Both the position numbers and the translations under genes were made by a program. A DNA stretch of 64,000 nucleotides from Galbibacter mesophilus. GTDB taxonomy: Bacteria > Bacteroidota > Bacteroidia > Flavobacteriales > Flavobacteriaceae. The DNA is taken from NCBI RefSeq assembly GCF_023721415.1, contig NZ_JAMQVC010000001.1, positions 930,001-994,000 on the forward strand, written 5' to 3'. Under the pieces are notes generated by a model. It was not told the DNA's origin. It ran no database searches and saw only the letters and a program-made list of their open reading frames with translations. Shown piece by piece: positions 61,645 to 64,000 of this stretch; within the stretch, counting starts at the first letter, position 1, and each line of letters starts with the position of its first letter.

Positions 61645-61884
61645 TTAGAACATTAATAGTTTTTTAGCCACAATAAGTAAACTTTTAAGTAATGTAACAG
61701 TTCCTCTAATGTTTTCTCCCAAAACATTAAAAATAGTTTCATCCTGTTGGTTGTCTTCGTAGGTTAAGGTATAGTCTCTCATCAGCATAAAATTAAGTAG
61801 GGTTTGTATCTCTTTTTTAAAGTCTTGAAGCATAAATCTATAGCAAATCTTCAAGAAAACCATAATTTTGTTGTGAAGCCCCAA
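61645..61884 (-). CDS. Small protein of unknown function, with promoter and terminator
   Basis: This minus-strand frame of 79 residues (or 62 from an internal Met near residue 18, MLQDFKKEIQTLLNFMLM) has no recognised family. It has a hydrophilic middle (TYEDNQQDETIFNVLGENIR) and a hydrophobic, basic end (LLKSLLIVAKKLLMF). The case for a real gene is indirect: a TAnnTTTG box about 64 bases upstream, a terminator just downstream and a TCGATGAAATGC site further upstream. Its role is unknown. Confidence 0.5.
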   Translation of the reverse strand: MGLHNKIMVFLKICYRFMLQDFKKEIQTLLNFMLMRDYTLTYEDNQQDETIFNVLGENIRGTVTLLKSLLIVAKKLLMF

Positions 61885-61947
61885 AAAATTGTTGTTAACA
61901 TTAAGATAACATACTTTTCACTCCTTTTTAAGAACTTCAATTGCCTG

Positions 61948-61955
61948 CAAAACTA
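61948..61955 (-). promoter_or_regulatory. Promoter -7 box for the small gene at 61645
   Basis: CAAAACTA on the plus strand reads TAGTTTTG on the minus strand. Confidence 0.45.
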
Positions 61956-61993
61956 TACTTTTTACCCAAATATCAGATTAACGAACATAAAAA

Positions 61994-62011
61994 TTCGATG
62001 AAATGCAATGT
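61994..62011. promoter_or_regulatory. TCGATGAAATGC site, match to the subtilase array
   Basis: The 18 bases TTCGATGAAATGCAATGT are identical to 47376-47393. They lie about 40 bases upstream of the -7 box of the small minus-strand gene and just after the scoB stop. Confidence 0.5.
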
Positions 62012-62016
62012 TAAAA

Positions 62017-62673
62017 TTATAATGTCATTTCGGGAACTTCATTGGGTACAATCAAACGACCTTGCGTAGCCTCTTTTATTTCTGCTACGGAAACCCCTGG
62101 TGCTCTTTCCAACAGCTTAAACCCTTCCGAAGTAATTTCTAAAACTGCTAAGTTGGTAACTATCTTTTTAACGCACTTTACACCTGTTAAAGGCAAGGAA
62201 CATTCTTTGAGTAATTTGGATTCACCAGCGCGATTGGTATGCATCATAGCCACAATAATATTTTCTGCGGAAGCCACCAAATCCATCGCGCCTCCCATAC
62301 CTTTTACCATTTTACCAGGAATTTTCCAATTGGCAATATCGCCATTATCAGCTACTTCCATCGCGCCCAAAATGGTTAAATCTACATGTTGACCACGGAT
62401 CATACCAAAACTTAAGGCAGAATCGAAAAAGGAGGCTCCTTTTAGGGTGGTAATTGTTTGTTTTCCTGCATTTATTATATCGGCATCTTCTTTCCCTTCA
62501 AACGGAAAAGGCCCCATTCCTAAAACGCCATTTTCACTTTGGAATTCTACCGAAATATCATCGCGCACATAGTTGGCCACCAGAGTTGGAATGCCAATTC
62601 CTAAGTTTACATAATAACCATCTTTAACTTCTTTGGCGATGCGTTGTGCTATTTGTTCTTTTGTTAAACCCAT
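62017..62673 (-). CDS. scoB: 3-oxoacid CoA-transferase subunit B
   Basis: Half of the CoA-transferase that exchanges CoA between succinyl-CoA and a 3-oxoacid such as acetoacetate. From the ATG at 62673 it is 218 residues. The catalytic Glu47 lies in the SENGVLGMGP segment, preceded by the NLGIGIPTLV binding region. A TTG twenty codons upstream extends over the end of the neighbouring gene and is rejected. The partner scoA lies upstream on the same strand, separated by a four-helix-bundle gene. Confidence 0.95.
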   Translation of the reverse strand: MGLTKEQIAQRIAKEVKDGYYVNLGIGIPTLVANYVRDDISVEFQSENGVLGMGPFPFEGKEDADIINAGKQTITTLKGASFFDSALSFGMIRGQHVDLTILGAMEVADNGDIANWKIPGKMVKGMGGAMDLVASAENIIVAMMHTNRAGESKLLKECSLPLTGVKCVKKIVTNLAVLEITSEGFKLLERAPGVSVAEIKEATQGRLIVPNEVPEMTL

Positions 62674-62713
62674 AATTGATTTGTTAATTCGTGAATTTGC
62701 AGATTTAAAGATT

Positions 62714-63064
62714 TTACTTCTTACTGGTTGCAATGATTTTGCTTATAACCAAAATGATTGAATTCAAATCTCTAAATAATTTTTCCTTTGGATTGGGATA
62801 ATAAGGTGATGCTAAACATAATTTAAGCCAATACGAAATTTCATCTGCTTCCTTTGCTGCTACTTTAAATTTATGAATAAAGTCAGCCTTACTTTCGGCA
62901 TTCTGGGCCCCGGAAACATCTGCACCGATAGACGTCCCAGATCTAAAAATTTGGGAAGCCATTTCATATTTATGCAAAGACCTCAAATCTTCAGAATAAC
63001 TAATAATGGCTAATGAAAATTCAAACGTAAGTTGAATGATTAAATTTTCTTTTTCATTTCTCAT
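62714..63064 (-). CDS. Four-helix-bundle protein (23S rRNA intervening-sequence type)
   Basis: Member of the four-helix-bundle family first found encoded in intervening sequences of 23S rRNA, now common as stand-alone genes in Bacteroidota. From the ATG at 63064 it is 116 residues. Its motifs include LAIISYSEDLRSLHKYEMASQIFRSGTSIGADVSGAQNAESKADFIHKFKVAAKEADEISYW in the helical core. No rRNA is nearby, and the gene sits between scoA (40 bases upstream) and scoB (40 bases downstream) on the same strand. Its function is unknown; it is likely a late insertion. Confidence 0.93.
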   Translation of the reverse strand: MRNEKENLIIQLTFEFSLAIISYSEDLRSLHKYEMASQIFRSGTSIGADVSGAQNAESKADFIHKFKVAAKEADEISYWLKLCLASPYYPNPKEKLFRDLNSIILVISKIIATSKK

Positions 63065-63104
63065 TTTCAAATCTTCAAATTATCCCATTGTCACATCAAA
63101 AATA

Positions 63105-63806
63105 TTAAACCCTTTTTCTAACTGTTCGTTGTTCTATTCGTTTTTCGTAGCGCTCGCCTTGAAAGATGCGTTGTACAAATATGCCAGGGATGTGGATTTC
63201 GTTAGGGTCTAGGCTTCCGGCTGGGAGTAATTCTTCTACCTCCGCAACCGTAATTTTTCCTGCTCCACACATCACGGGATTAAAGTTTCGGGCCGTTCCT
63301 TTAAAAACCAGATTTCCCGCTTCATCACCTTTCCAAGCTTTTACGAAAGCGAAATCAGCCTCAAAGGCATGCTCCAAAATGTGTGGCTTGCCGTTAAAAA
63401 CTCTACTTTCTTTTCCTTCGCCTACTTCGGTGCCATACCCTGCAGGGGTATAAAATGCGGGAATTCCGGCTTGCGCGGCACGGCAACGTTCGGCTAAAGT
63501 TCCCTGTGGAATAAGTTCCACCTCCAATTCTCCGCTTAACATTTGCCGTTCAAACTCATCGTTCTCACCAACATAAGAGGAAATCATTTTTTTTATTTGT
63601 TTCTTTTGAAGTAGAAGTCCGAGTCCGAAATCGTCCACTCCAGCATTGTTGGAAATACAGGTAAGATTCTTAATGTTAAGCTCCACCAATCTTTGGATAG
63701 CGTTTTCGGGAATCCCACAAAGTCCGAAACCTCCCAGCAAAAACGTCATATTATCGGTTACTCCTTTAAGGGCTTCTTTCACCGATGCTACTTTCTTATT
63801 AATCAT
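63105..63806 (-). CDS. scoA: 3-oxoacid CoA-transferase subunit A
   Basis: Partner of scoB. The 233 residues contain the glycine-rich start [14 protein letters not shown], the [19 protein letters not shown] segment and [20 protein letters not shown], which are typical of the A subunit. It is the first gene of the scoA - four-helix bundle - scoB run. Divergent DNA of nearly 200 bases to the window edge should hold its promoter, but I see no clear TAnnTTTG box there. Confidence 0.95.
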   Translation of the reverse strand: MINKKVASVKEALKGVTDNMTFLLGGFGLCGIPENAIQRLVELNIKNLTCISNNAGVDDFGLGLLLQKKQIKKMISSYVGENDEFERQMLSGELEVELIPQGTLAERCRAAQAGIPAFYTPAGYGTEVGEGKESRVFNGKPHILEHAFEADFAFVKAWKGDEAGNLVFKGTARNFNPVMCGAGKITVAEVEELLPAGSLDPNEIHIPGIFVQRIFQGERYEKRIEQRTVRKRV

Positions 63807-64000
63807 TTGACAATATTTTTACTGAAAATTACGAATATTTCAAAGAAAATGGAATTGTTTGTGCCGTAATTATTTTCAATGTGATTCTTAGCATATTTGC
63901 TTGAATCGATACAAATCATAAAGTAGTTTTACATTCAATTAACAAAGCGAGCCAACTACAAGCATTTAATATTCCAAAGGAGGTCTTTTTTTATGATATT
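63807..64000 (+). other. Divergent region at the right edge, possible gene start
   Basis: The last bases show AAAGGAGG (63977-63984) nine bases before an ATG at 63993, which might open a plus-strand gene outside the window. A strong Shine-Dalgarno is unusual here, and only two codons are visible, so this is a guess. Confidence 0.2.

Overview
The window looks like a piece of chromosome from a marine-type member of the Flavobacteriaceae (Bacteroidota). The base composition is AT-rich. The promoters visible upstream of many genes have the Bacteroidota form TAnnTTTG, sometimes with a TTTG box about 20 bases upstream, and Shine-Dalgarno sequences are mostly absent. Gene content agrees: DUF4271-hemD, DUF4296-dihydroorotase, sufE-DUF59-DUF2480-DUF3078, a three-gene sdhCAB, a PorE-like OmpA protein and a protease with a type IX secretion (T9SS) sorting tail. 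There are about 55 protein genes, one tRNA-Ala(GGC), no rRNA, no CRISPR array and no recognisable transposase or phage gene.

Layout. 1-2.5 kb: an ATP-dependent DNA ligase cut by the left edge, with its partner metallo-beta-lactamase-fold exonuclease (minus strand). 2.8-4.8 kb: rpsP-rimM-trmN6 translation operon behind a structured leader. 5.2-12.2 kb: secreted GH92 mannosidase, glutaryl-CoA dehydrogenase, an enoyl-CoA hydratase-like enzyme, small unknown genes and a MATE transporter. 12.4-18 kb: tRNA-Ala, an SDR enzyme, dusB, a secreted NlpC/P60 lipoprotein, lepA. 18-22.5 kb: the most accessory-looking stretch, with small lipoproteins, a flavodoxin-fold reductase next to a Crp/Fnr regulator, a membrane protein, a GNAT acetyltransferase, an integron-cassette-like unit and a 21-base tandem repeat. 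22.5-33.1 kb: a cation/proton antiporter coupled to a lipoprotein, an MBL hydrolase, an S8 protease, an M1 aminopeptidase, rnpA, an S41 protease and an epimerase. 33.1-40.5 kb: DUF4296, dihydroorotase, a polyprenol-phosphate mannosyltransferase next to an ArnT/GT39-type membrane glycosyltransferase, DUF4271, hemD and pckA. 40.7-47.3 kb: PorE-like protein, YegP-like protein, 2OG-Fe(II) oxygenase, T9SS-exported subtilase. 47.5-57 kb: endonuclease-like protein, hflX, the SUF accessory genes, thiL, a hydrolase and an aminopeptidase P. 57-64 kb: sdhCAB, a methyltransferase and the 3-oxoacid CoA-transferase genes scoA and scoB, split by a four-helix-bundle gene.

How the genes work together. Most of the window is housekeeping: translation (S16, RimM, TrmN6, LepA, DusB, HflX, RnpA, tRNA), central carbon and energy metabolism (succinate dehydrogenase, PEP carboxykinase, CoA transferase, glutaryl-CoA dehydrogenase), cofactors (HemD, ThiL, SufE) and protein or peptide degradation at the cell surface (two S8 proteases, M1, S41, aminopeptidase P, NlpC/P60).

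I did not find a clear new multi-gene system. The least explained signals are in DNA between genes: a cassette-like unit with an attC-like hairpin (21.58-22.22 kb), a 163-base element with long terminal inverted repeats upstream of lepA (15.82-15.98 kb), an array of TCGATGAAATGC sites 21-22 bases apart upstream of the T9SS subtilase with an 18-base match upstream of a tiny gene at 61.9 kb, a 21-base minisatellite encoding a seven-residue repeat (22.27-22.44 kb), and a dispersed hairpin-ended repeat family (4.9, 10.7 and 30.1 kb).
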